Source: Rhodospirillales bacterium (GTDB lineage: Bacteria; Pseudomonadota; Alphaproteobacteria; Rhodospirillales; 2-02-FULL-58-16). Taken from it: 6,358 bases of DNA. The notes under the pieces are model-generated. The model was not told where the DNA came from, ran no database searches, and saw only the letters and a program-made list of their open reading frames with translations. The stretch lies in the NCBI GenBank assembly GCA_021775195.1, contig JAJFIG010000217.1, forward strand, positions 1 to 6,358, given 5' to 3'. The position numbers and the translations under genes are program-made. This document shows, piece by piece, positions 1 through 5,935 of the stretch. How positions within the stretch are numbered: position 1 is the first letter of the stretch; every line of letters begins with the position of its first letter.

Positions 1-43
1 CCCGCCGATAGGTGGAACCCCCTGCAATCGGGCGCACGGTAAT

Positions 44-73
44 TTGATTGTTTAACCATACATTTGTTATGCT
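44..73 (+). promoter_or_regulatory. Weak candidate sigma70-type promoter for the FAH/ketoacid reductase pair
   Basis: TTGATT (44-49) and TATGCT (68-73) are separated by 18 bp, matching a -35/-10 pair with four of six consensus bases in each hexamer. It lies in the AT-rich part of the leader, which supports it. It would give a 5' leader of more than 200 nt before the ATG at 303. This is a pattern match only. Confidence 0.25.
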
Positions 74-180
74 AGGCGTGGCTCGTTTTAATTCGGTTCT
101 AAAATTGATAAGGATTCGGGTCATCGGGGGAGGAACCGTTGCCAAGGTCATCTTGACGGCGGTGTTTTAATATATTTCAA

Positions 181-206
181 CGACGGTCGGTCATGAACGG
201 TCGTCG
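181..206. promoter_or_regulatory. Imperfect 26-bp palindrome, possible operator
   Basis: The 26 bp are centred on TCATGA, and 20 of 26 positions are symmetric, with outer arms CGACG and CGTCG. The same stretch can be read as a direct repeat of ACGGTCG. It lies about 100 bp upstream of the ATG at 303, where a dimeric regulator of a small catabolic operon could bind. No regulator family can be assigned, and low-complexity CG/GTC runs can make such symmetry by chance. Confidence 0.25.
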
Positions 207-302
207 TCGGGTTTTGACAACTCTCCTTCCCTGATTTCCGGTCTCTTCGACGGCATCTCGTCACACCTCATGGGTTGTGGCCAAACTGGAAGCAGGAACA
301 AT

Positions 303-1085
303 ATGCAGCGCTGGATCCGTTATGAGCACGCGGGGCAACCCGGGTTTGGTACCTTGGACGGCGACGTCATCACGGTTCACGAAGGCGACATGTTCGCCGA
401 TCCCGTATCGACACCGGAGACCCTGTCCCTCGGCGCCGTCCGAATCGTTGCTCCCTGCGAGCCGACCAAGATGCTGGCGCTGTGGAACAACTTTCACGCC
501 CTGGCCACGAAAATGAACTCACCGATCCCCGCCGAACCGCTGTACCTGGTCAAGACGGCGAACTCTTTTCTGGCCCACGGCGAGCCCATCGTGCGCCCGA
601 ACGCCTACGACGGCAGGGTGGTCTACGAAGGCGAGATCGGTATCGTCATCGGCAAGTCCTGCAAGGAGGTTTCCGAAGACGACGCCGAGGCCCACATTTT
701 CGGGTACACGTGCATCAACGATGTCACCGCCGTCGACCTGATCAACAAGGACCCGACTTTTGCCCAGTGGTGCCGTGCGAAAAGCTTCGACACCTTTGGC
801 ATATTCGGACCCATCGTCGTTGCCGGCATCGACCCCATGGGATTGGTGATCCGGACCGTGCTCAATGGCGATGAACGCCAGAACTATCCGGTCAGCGACA
901 TGATCTTTCCGCCGGCACGACTGGTCAGCATGATTTCCCACGACATGACCCTGCTCCCCGGTGACGTCATTGCCTGCGGCACTTCCCTTGGGGTCGGGTC
1001 GATGAAGGAACCCCGCAACACCGTCGACGTCATCATCGACGGCATCGGAACATTGAGTAACGTTTTCGAGAATGCACGGGAATAG
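303..1085 (+). CDS. Fumarylacetoacetate hydrolase (FAH) family protein
   Basis: This 260-residue soluble protein belongs to the FAH superfamily, metal-dependent enzymes that cleave C-C bonds of acylpyruvates or decarboxylate 3-oxo acids in aromatic and other catabolic routes. The family metal-site pattern is visible: E109 and E111 in VYEGEIGIVIGK, and D140 in CINDVTAVDL. K160 (RAKSFDTFGIFGP) and the GDVIACGTSLGVG segment near residues 220-232 are also typical. The length fits the bacterial single-domain type with a short N-terminal segment. I chose the ATG at 303 because AGGA (294-297) lies just before it. An in-frame ATG at 270 would add 11 residues unlike the family and has no good ribosome site. 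The ketoacid reductase gene starts 61 bp downstream on the same strand, suggesting shared expression. The exact substrate cannot be read from the sequence. Confidence 0.93.
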   Translation: MQRWIRYEHAGQPGFGTLDGDVITVHEGDMFADPVSTPETLSLGAVRIVAPCEPTKMLALWNNFHALATKMNSPIPAEPLYLVKTANSFLAHGEPIVRPNAYDGRVVYEGEIGIVIGKSCKEVSEDDAEAHIFGYTCINDVTAVDLINKDPTFAQWCRAKSFDTFGIFGPIVVAGIDPMGLVIRTVLNGDERQNYPVSDMIFPPARLVSMISHDMTLLPGDVIACGTSLGVGSMKEPRNTVDVIIDGIGTLSNVFENARE

Positions 1086-1146
1086 GCGCGGCTACGGGTA
1101 CCTTAATGTCTGATTTGCACCACTTGGCGGCTAACAGGAGGAAACC

Positions 1147-2157
1147 ATGAAAATTTGCGTTGTCGGCGCCGGCGCGATCGGCGGACTGATGGGCGCCAAG
1201 TTCGCCTTGGCGGGCGAAGAGGTGACCGTCATCGACCAGGGTACGCACCTTGCGGCAATCCAGAAAAACGGCCTGAAGCTGAATTGGGAAGACGGCAGCG
1301 AACACGTCGCCAAGAACATCAAGGCCGTCGACAGCGTTGCCAAGGCCGGTCCGCAGGACATGATCATTTTGGCACTCAAGGCCCATTACCTGGAATCGGT
1401 GGCCCGCGATATCCCTTCGTTGATTGGGCCCGATACGGTGATCGTGACGGTGCAGAACGGTATCCCCTGGTGGTATTTCCACAAACACGGTGGCGAATTC
1501 GACGGGCACCGCCTCGAATCCCTGGATCCCGACGGCGTCCTCGAGAAGCATATCGACGGAGACCGGATCATTGGTTGCGTCGTTTATCCGGCGGCGGCGA
1601 TCACGGAACCCGGCGTCATCCACCACGTCGAGGGCGACCGCTTCCCCATCGGCGAACTGGACGGTTCGGAATCGGAACGGGTAACCAAGCTATACGATAC
1701 CCTGGTCAATGCCGGTTTCCGGTCCCGCATCCTCGACAATATCCGTTCCGAGATCTGGCTCAAGGCATGGGGCAATCTTTCCTTCAACCCAATCAGCGCC
1801 CTGACCCACGCGACACTGGTGGAAATCTGCCAATTCAGCGAGACCCGGAAACTTGCGGCGGCGATGATGCAGGAAGCCCAGGACATCGCCAACAAACTGG
1901 GCATCGAATTCCGCCACACCATCGAAAAACGCATCGCCGGCGCCGAGGGCGTGGGCGCCCACAAAACGTCGATGCTGCAGGATGTCGAGCTCGGCCGGTC
2001 ATTGGAGGTCGAGGCGCTGATCGGCGCCATACTGGAACTTGGCGGACTGACCGCTACGCCGGCACCGTCGATCGAAGCCGTCTATGCCTGCGTGAAACTG
2101 CTGAACAAGATCATGCTGCTGCAGGGCGCCGGCGTCAGAGTGAGCGACGCCGCCTAG
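1147..2157 (+). CDS. 2-dehydropantoate 2-reductase (ketopantoate reductase) family protein
   Basis: This 336-residue NAD(P)H-dependent 2-ketoacid reductase is of the PanE/ApbA family. The N-terminal Rossmann motif GAGAIGG (residues 7-13) follows the first beta strand directly. Family positions are in place: K78 in LALKAH, N104 in VQNG, then K206 and N210 in the helical C-terminal domain (IWLKAWGN), and the late motif HKTSMLQDVELGRSLEVEAL with E287. The start is well fixed: AGGAGG (1136-1141) sits 5 bp before the ATG. Ketopantoate reduction in pantothenate synthesis is the founding activity. Many members with catabolic neighbours act on other 2-keto acids, however, and pairing with an FAH-family gene instead of panB/panC points that way. 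I therefore give no gene symbol. A strong hairpin follows the stop codon. Confidence 0.93.
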   Translation: MKICVVGAGAIGGLMGAKFALAGEEVTVIDQGTHLAAIQKNGLKLNWEDGSEHVAKNIKAVDSVAKAGPQDMIILALKAHYLESVARDIPSLIGPDTVIVTVQNGIPWWYFHKHGGEFDGHRLESLDPDGVLEKHIDGDRIIGCVVYPAAAITEPGVIHHVEGDRFPIGELDGSESERVTKLYDTLVNAGFRSRILDNIRSEIWLKAWGNLSFNPISALTHATLVEICQFSETRKLAAAMMQEAQDIANKLGIEFRHTIEKRIAGAEGVGAHKTSMLQDVELGRSLEVEALIGAILELGGLTATPAPSIEAVYACVKLLNKIMLLQGAGVRVSDAA

Positions 2158-2184
2158 GAGCCTGTCCGGCGGCAGAGAACCGAA

Positions 2185-2215
2185 AAGGGCCGCGGCCAAA
2201 TTGGCCGCGGCCCTT
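2185..2215. terminator. Strong hairpin between convergent genes, likely bidirectional terminator
   Basis: AAGGGCCGCGGCC (2185-2197) pairs perfectly with GGCCGCGGCCCTT (2203-2215), giving a 13-bp GC-rich stem with a 5-nt AAATT loop. It lies between the stops at 2157 (+) and 2254 (-). The flanking A run at 2183-2186 reads as TTTT after the stem on the minus strand, so it suits termination of the minus-strand cytochrome gene best. On the plus strand the stem is followed by the looser TTGATCTTT. Confidence 0.8.
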
Positions 2216-2253
2216 GATCTTTGTGGTTCGTTGGAGGTGGTGGCGCGGCGTGC

Positions 2254-3426
2254 CTATTTGGCGGCCTTGCTGGCATAATAAGCCGCCATGTCGCGGAAGT
2301 CGGCTTCCCGCAGTGGGAACGACATGGCCCGCATCATCGGGTCCTTGCGCTTCTCCAAGTGGTAAATCTTGAGCGCGCGAAGGAGATAGGACTCGGACTG
2401 GCCGGCCAGTATGGGAAAACGCGGGTCGGTGCTGTAGCCGTCCTTGCCGTGGCAGCGGTCGCATTTTTCCGCCCATTCGGCGGCCGTGATCGAAGCAAGG
2501 GTGGTAGGACCGTGCGGCGTCTGCATGGCGTAGAACGCGGCCACGTTCTCGACGTCGGCGTCGCTCAAAGAATCCACCAGGTCCTTCATCACGGCATGGT
2601 CGCGGGTTCCGTCCTTATAGGCATTTACGGAGGTGATGAAGTACTCGGCGTCCATGCCGGCAAGACGGGGCGTGCCCGGATCGTCGGTATTGCCATCGAC
2701 GCCGTGACAACCGACGCACGGCGCCGCGACGGCGGCACCGGCCCGGACGTTGCCCTCGCCTGGGAACTCCGTCTTGACGGGCTTCGCCAGGGCATAGAAC
2801 GTGGCGATGTTTTCGATCTCCGACTGGCTGAGCGCTTCGACGAACGACTGCATGACATCGTCGGGCCGCGTACCATCTTTATAGGCCTTCATGGACCACT
2901 CCAGAAACTGGGGATGCATGCCGGCGATGCCGGGCGTCCCCGGCACCTCGCTGTTGCCATCTTCGCCATGGCAGGCTGTACAGGGTTCGGATGCCTCCCT
3001 CGCGGCGGCCAGCGGATCGACCGCCGACGCCTTGCCTCCGGCCTCACTTTTCTTTCTGGCGACGGCTATGGGAAATGGCTCCAGGCTGGCGAAATAGGCC
3101 GACACGTTGATCATGTCGTCACCGGACAGGTCGCCGATGTGATCCTTCATGACCTCGCCCTTGCGCACGGCCATGCGGTAGGACCGCAACACCTTGACGA
3201 TATAGTCGGCGTGCTGGCCGGCGATATGGGGAACCATGGGCGTGGTACTGATCCCATCCTCGTTGTGGCAGCTTGTGCACTGTCCGGCGACGGCCTTGCC
3301 CGCTTCGATGTCGGCGGCCGGCGGCGGCGGCGTCTTAGAGACGGCCAGCTGTTTGGACCCGGCATCAACGACCGTCCCTCCCATCAACAGAACGAACGCG
3401 GCTATCGCCAAAGTAGTCGGTTTCAT
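2254..3426 (-). CDS. Exported tetraheme cytochrome c with four tandem c553-like domains
   Basis: This is a 390-residue periplasmic cytochrome. An N-terminal hydrophobic segment (MKPTTLAIAAFVLLMGG, then VVDAG) looks like a Sec signal peptide, followed by a proline-rich linker. Four haem c motifs appear at about residues 50-54 (CTSCH), 149-153 (CTACH), 237-241 (CVGCH) and 322-326 (CDRCH). Each opens a unit of roughly 85-100 residues with the same layout: CxxCH, DG, a P-x-(I/L)AG turn, an aromatic helix, a methionine near VMK/VMQ/MMR as likely sixth ligand, and a final helix ending in AxFYA/AYYA. This is the class I small cytochrome c (c553/c4-like) fold repeated four times. The ATG at 3426 is preferred, with GGAG (3436-3439) upstream. 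A TTG at 3441 overlaps that ribosome site. A hand count of charges gives an acidic mature protein. It is divergent from the membrane cytochrome gene and shares its FNR-box region. Its likely role is electron transfer in the periplasm; its partners are unknown. Confidence 0.93.
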   Translation of the reverse strand: MKPTTLAIAAFVLLMGGTVVDAGSKQLAVSKTPPPPAADIEAGKAVAGQCTSCHNEDGISTTPMVPHIAGQHADYIVKVLRSYRMAVRKGEVMKDHIGDLSGDDMINVSAYFASLEPFPIAVARKKSEAGGKASAVDPLAAAREASEPCTACHGEDGNSEVPGTPGIAGMHPQFLEWSMKAYKDGTRPDDVMQSFVEALSQSEIENIATFYALAKPVKTEFPGEGNVRAGAAVAAPCVGCHGVDGNTDDPGTPRLAGMDAEYFITSVNAYKDGTRDHAVMKDLVDSLSDADVENVAAFYAMQTPHGPTTLASITAAEWAEKCDRCHGKDGYSTDPRFPILAGQSESYLLRALKIYHLEKRKDPMMRAMSFPLREADFRDMAAYYASKAAK

Positions 3427-3639
3427 CTGTCCTATCTCCAACAGCGCGTTAGACGTTTTGCCGGATCATCCACGCATTCCAGGAGGATGTCCAATGTGTT
3501 CCTTCGACCTGGGAATATATGAGTGACCGCGGCAAAAACAACACCACCGCATCCACATCCGCGAGCTCCGCACATGGCGCGCAAACCTTTATTTCAGGTT
3601 TCCTTTCAACGCCAAAAACCCAAGATGATTCGAATTCAC

Positions 3640-3645
3640 TTTGTA
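3640..3645 (-). promoter_or_regulatory. Possible -10 element (TACAAA) of a leftward FNR-dependent promoter
   Basis: On the minus strand TACAAA matches four of six bases of the -10 consensus. It lies 22 bp from the FNR box, the spacing expected for class II activation in the leftward direction. It would drive the tetraheme cytochrome gene with a leader of about 205 nt. The hexamer is weaker than its rightward counterpart. Confidence 0.35.
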
Positions 3646-3667
3646 GCGTTCGGTTATTACAACAGCA

Positions 3668-3681
3668 TTGACTTGGATCAA
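3668..3681. promoter_or_regulatory. FNR/CRP-family binding site (TTGAC-TTGG-ATCAA)
   Basis: The 14 bp match the FNR/ANR/FnrL consensus TTGAT-N4-ATCAA at nine of ten defined positions and fit TTGA-N6-TCAA exactly. FNR-type regulators activate anaerobic or micro-oxic respiration genes, and the flanking genes encode cytochromes, so context and motif agree. The site is nearly palindromic and could serve either direction. DNR-type (nitric-oxide-sensing) relatives recognise the same sequence, so oxygen and NO control cannot be told apart here. Confidence 0.75.
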
Positions 3682-3702
3682 GAACTCGGCGAATTACGAC
3701 GC

Positions 3703-3708
3703 TATGAT
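3703..3708 (+). promoter_or_regulatory. -10 element (TATGAT) of the rightward FNR-dependent promoter
   Basis: TATGAT matches the sigma70 -10 consensus at five of six bases. It begins 21 bp after the FNR box. With a start near 3715-3716 the box centre falls at about -41.5, the classic class II position. This promoter would drive the membrane cytochrome gene at 3912 with a leader of about 197 nt. Confidence 0.55.
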
Positions 3709-3911
3709 AGGCGCCGCCAAACTGGGCACCTGAGTTTTTCGCTCCGGCAGCCCAGGCGCGGGATCGCGTTTGGACGAATCCGGTGCTGGCTTATCGCGTT
3801 TTAAGGGGGTAAGGAGACACCTCTCACCCACTCAATTGGTCCACGGCTTTGGAGACGGTAGCCGGGAGTGGCCGCTCGGTTGCGTCCTGCGTGTGAAGAC
3901 GGGAGAAGACG

Positions 3912-4685
3912 ATGCCTGAGTTGCACCGAATGTATTTCCATTTCAGCGAACTTCCGCTCAGTATGCGGGCCCTTTTCACGTGCGCGCTGATCGTGCTGGG
4001 CACGGGTTACCTGTTCGCCATGATCTATATCTACCTCAACAACGAGGGCCGGGACGGAATTGCGGGATTGTCCCAGGAAGACCTGGTGATCGCCTACAGC
4101 GGCAGCAAATCGGACACGCGACTCGAAGGTGCCTTGAAAGCCAGCATGAGTTCGATGCTGCCGAACGAGGAAAAGAACATCATCGTCAACTGGGTTCGCC
4201 GGGGCACGGAAAAGGCGGAGTTCGAGGCCCAGGTCCAGCCGGTGTTCGAAAAACGGTGCCTGGCCTGTCACGACGGCAGCAATCCGCATATTCCCAATCT
4301 GATCACCTACGAGGACGCAATACATGTGGCCGCCCTGGACACGGGCATGACGATCCCGACCCTGGTTCGCGTCTCCCATATTCACCTGTTCGGCATCACG
4401 TTCATCTTCTTCGTCCTGGGGTTCATCTTCAGTCACGCTTTCGTGCGTCCGCGCTGGCTCAAAAGCCTTGTCGTCGTGCTGCCGTTTTGTGCCGTCTTCC
4501 TGGACATCGGGTCCTGGTACCTGACCAAGATCCATCCCGGCTTCGCCTGGGTGGTCATGATCGGCGGCGGCCTCATGGGCATGAGTTTCGCCTTCATGTG
4601 GGTGGTGTCGTTTTACCAGATCTGGTTCTACAAGCTTCCCGCGAATGTAACCCGCCCGGACGCCAACCCCTATGTGGCCAGATAG
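3912..4685 (+). CDS. Membrane-anchored monohaem cytochrome c with four predicted TM helices
   Basis: This 257-residue integral membrane protein carries one haem c site. Predicted helices lie at about 20-42, 153-178, 184-204 and 212-235. Between helices 1 and 2 is a soluble loop of about 110 residues with CLACH at 116-120, preceded by FEAQVQPVFEKR, the usual lead-in of small cytochrome c modules of the 'PVF..RC..CH' type. Haem c attachment requires this loop to be periplasmic. Only about 35 residues lie between CLACH and helix 2, so the sixth ligand is uncertain; M146 and H138 are candidates. Helix 2 opens with SHIHLFG (H156, H158) and also contains H175, which could bind haem b or a quinone. 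GGGAG (3901-3905) before the ATG fixes the start. I do not recognise an established family name. A role passing electrons between the quinone pool and the periplasmic cytochromes encoded nearby is inference. Confidence 0.85.
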   Translation: MPELHRMYFHFSELPLSMRALFTCALIVLGTGYLFAMIYIYLNNEGRDGIAGLSQEDLVIAYSGSKSDTRLEGALKASMSSMLPNEEKNIIVNWVRRGTEKAEFEAQVQPVFEKRCLACHDGSNPHIPNLITYEDAIHVAALDTGMTIPTLVRVSHIHLFGITFIFFVLGFIFSHAFVRPRWLKSLVVVLPFCAVFLDIGSWYLTKIHPGFAWVVMIGGGLMGMSFAFMWVVSFYQIWFYKLPANVTRPDANPYVAR

Positions 4686-4809
4686 GGAACCGGCAACAGC
4701 TGATGCGGCGCAAGGCCATTTTAAACGGAAGCGGAAACACTTTTAGTTTGTAAAGCCTAAAAAATGCCCTAAAGCATCGGTATGCAGGAACTCGACCCGC
4801 CATCCGGTC

Positions 4810-4837
4810 TCGTCACGTCGGGCAGGAGCGGTATGAT
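4810..4837 (+). promoter_or_regulatory. Weak candidate promoter before the PSCyt1-type gene
   Basis: TCGTCA (4810-4815, four of six matches to -35) and TATGAT (4832-4837, five of six to -10) are 16 bp apart. The gap of 215 bp after the membrane cytochrome gene leaves room for a separate promoter, and the resulting leader would be about 57 nt. The -35 match is poor, so this is a suggestion only. Confidence 0.25.
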
Positions 4838-4900
4838 GGCGGAGTTCAAACGACGGATTATTCCACCCGGAAAAGGGCGGCTCATGGATAGGAGGAAATC

Positions 4901-5302
4901 ATGATCCAACGGCGCCATTCCAATAGGTTCACTTGGGGCCTGGTTGTTTCCATGATGCTCGCGGCTGGATCTTGGGCCACCGCGGCAGGCGCGGACGAGC
5001 CCGTGAGTTACAAGGAGGACGTTTTCCCGATCCTCGAACTCCGATGCCTCGAATGCCACAAGCCGGGGGAGGCGGGATACGAATCGAGCGGCCTCGACCT
5101 GAGGACCTATGACGGCCTGATGAAGGGGACGAAGCACGGTCCCATCGTCGTGCCCAGGGAAGCTTTCACGAGCAACCTGATCGCAGTGATCGACGGGCGC
5201 ACCGATCCGGCGCTCCGCATGCCCCATAACAAGAAAAGAATGTCAAAATGCGAACGTTTTCTGATCCGGTTTTGGGTCAACCAGGGGGCCAAAAACAACT
5301 GA
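4901..5302 (+). CDS. Small exported monohaem c protein, PSCyt1 (planctomycete cytochrome C)-like
   Basis: This 133-residue protein has a Sec-type signal peptide (basic start MIQRRHSNR, hydrophobic stretch about 11-29, cleavage probably near residues 28-32 in ATAAGADE). The mature part resembles the PSCyt1-type haem domain throughout: VFPILELRCLECH (haem motif at 49-53), then SGLDLRTYDGLMKGTKHGPIVVP, a serine/leucine helix, MP at 107-108 as probable sixth ligand, and the closing RFWVNQGA. In planctomycetes this domain is fused to large multidomain proteins; here it stands alone. C117 is an extra cysteine outside the haem motif. AGGAGG (4890-4895) 5 bp before the ATG makes the start secure. Its place between two other cytochrome genes suggests an electron-transfer role; the partner is unknown. 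Confidence 0.85.
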   Translation: MIQRRHSNRFTWGLVVSMMLAAGSWATAAGADEPVSYKEDVFPILELRCLECHKPGEAGYESSGLDLRTYDGLMKGTKHGPIVVPREAFTSNLIAVIDGRTDPALRMPHNKKRMSKCERFLIRFWVNQGAKNN

Positions 5303-5358
5303 GTCGGGATGGAACCGGACTCCACGGGACAGGCAAGAGGTTTTGCATGACGGGAGTC

Positions 5359-5387
5359 GGCCGCACGATCGGGGCCATCGTCCGGCC
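5359..5387 (+). other. Stable stem-loop in the gap before the lysine-rich cytochrome gene
   Basis: GGCCGCACGAT (5359-5369) pairs with ATCGTCCGGCC (5377-5387): ten base pairs with one C-C mismatch around a 7-nt loop. It begins 57 nt after the stop at 5302. There is no T run after it, so it is not a typical intrinsic terminator. It could protect the upstream message from 3' exonucleases or mark a processing site. Confidence 0.55.
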
Positions 5388-5399
5388 AGTGTGGAAATG

Positions 5400-5451
5400 T
5401 GCGGGAATGGCAGGGACCGTTTCTTTCGGGATATGTTCCCTGTGTCCCGCA
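5400..5451 (+). other. Second stem-loop in the same gap
   Basis: TGCGGGA (5400-5406) pairs with TCCCGCA (5445-5451), and inside it CAGGGA (5411-5416) pairs with TCCCTG (5437-5442). This gives 13 pairs with a small internal loop and a 20-nt apical loop. It lies 12 bp after the first stem-loop and 79 bp before the next start codon. No T tract follows. Confidence 0.5.
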
Positions 5452-5530
5452 TAGTCGTTTGGCATCCATATGTCGACGGGGTGCAACAAGCGTGCCTCTA
5501 GGCAAAGACTTCGGGAGTAGGAGTACCGTT

Positions 5531-5839
5531 ATGAAGAAGTTCTGGTTCACCGCCGTAGCCGCATTGGCTGTATTGGCCTTCGTTGGAACCGCCGACGCCG
5601 GGGGCGACGCCGCCGCGGGCGCGAAAAAGGCCAAGAGCTGCGCCGGTTGCCATGGCAAGAAAGGCGAAGGGAAAAAGAAGAACCCGCCGCTGGCCGGCAT
5701 GGACGAGGCGAAGTTCGTCAAGGCGATGCAAGACTATAAATCCGGGGCGAAGAAGCACAAAATGATGCAAAAGTTCTCTAAAAAACTGAGTGACGCGGAT
5801 TTCGCCAACTTGGCGGCGCATTATAAGGGACTTAAATAG
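5531..5839 (+). CDS. Small, highly basic exported cytochrome c (c553-like)
   Basis: This 102-residue protein has a clear signal peptide, MKKFWFTAVAALAVLAFVGT then ADA, probably cut before G24. The mature 79 residues hold one haem motif, CAGCH at 37-41, a PPLAG turn, an aromatic helix (FVKAMQDYKSG), M78/M79 as likely sixth ligand, and the closing helix LSDADFANLAAHYKGL. This matches one unit of the tetraheme cytochrome encoded leftward at 2254-3426; compare LSDADVENVAAFYA in its third unit. The mature chain carries 19 lysines against 7 acidic residues by hand count, so it is strongly basic. The ATG at 5531 is preferred because TAGGAG (5518-5523) precedes it and the signal peptide begins there; upstream in-frame codons do not look like protein. 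It is probably a mobile periplasmic electron shuttle docking on acidic partners, which is inference. Confidence 0.92.
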   Translation: MKKFWFTAVAALAVLAFVGTADAGGDAAAGAKKAKSCAGCHGKKGEGKKKNPPLAGMDEAKFVKAMQDYKSGAKKHKMMQKFSKKLSDADFANLAAHYKGLK

Positions 5840-5935
5840 AAGGATAGGAATCGCATATACGACCGGCGAGGTTGACCGTCCGGAAACGTCCTAGGAGCAC
5901 ACACGGGGACGCTGCAGAATTTGTTCCGGACTCAC

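Larger units (their letters stand above)
1..302. other. Non-coding leader upstream of the FAH-family gene
   Basis: I see no credible gene here. The stretch from about 40 to 180 is clearly richer in A+T than the coding regions to the right, as expected for a promoter region. It holds one weak sigma70-like candidate (44-73) and an imperfect palindrome (181-206), listed separately. TTGACA at 214-219 has no acceptable -10 partner about 17 bp downstream. Nothing identifies the end of a preceding gene at the left edge. Confidence 0.6.
3427..3911. other. Divergent intergenic region between two cytochrome genes
   Basis: This 485-bp stretch separates the start of the tetraheme cytochrome gene (-) from the start of the membrane cytochrome gene (+). 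I see no convincing gene. A reading frame at 3523-3804 lacks a protein-like composition and runs across the regulatory site. The part from about 3590 to 3710 is AT-richer than its surroundings and holds an FNR-type box with -10-like hexamers on both sides. Both genes would have leaders of about 200 nt if transcribed from there. Confidence 0.7.

Noticed and set aside
214..219. TTGACA as a -35 element near the FAH-family gene
   Set aside because: No -10-like hexamer lies 15-19 bp downstream; the sequence there is CT/GC-rich.
2221..3522. 433-codon plus-strand reading frame opposite the tetraheme cytochrome gene
   Set aside because: The minus strand of the same stretch encodes four CxxCH cytochrome domains with a signal peptide. 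The plus-strand frame is a by-product of GC-rich codon use.
3481..3526. AGGAGG followed at good spacing by a 10-codon open frame (MCSFDLGIYE), overlapping a GTG
   Set aside because: It looks like a leader peptide, but it lies upstream of the predicted rightward promoter and antisense to the leader of the tetraheme gene, so no transcript is expected. Chance is the simpler explanation.
3523..3804. 93-codon reading frame (+, GTG start) in the divergent intergenic region
   Set aside because: The translation is rich in Pro/His/Arg stretches and has no domain-like pattern. It covers the FNR box and both -10 hexamers, and composition drops to intergenic A+T levels across it.
3801..4535. 244-codon minus-strand reading frame opposite the membrane cytochrome gene
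   Set aside because: It is antisense to a gene with a clear haem site, membrane helices and ribosome site, and its own translation has no recognisable fold.
4797..4842. CCGCCAT / ATGGCGG inverted repeat (4797-4803 and 4836-4842)
   Set aside because: Seven pairs separated by 32 nt, with no supporting inner stem. It resembles the arms of the palindrome at 5936-5949, which is curious, but the arms are short enough to be chance.
5399..5530. Extended N-terminus for the small basic cytochrome starting at 5399
   Set aside because: The extra 44 residues have no family similarity, cover the second stem-loop and would bury the signal peptide. The ATG at 5531 has its own ribosome site.
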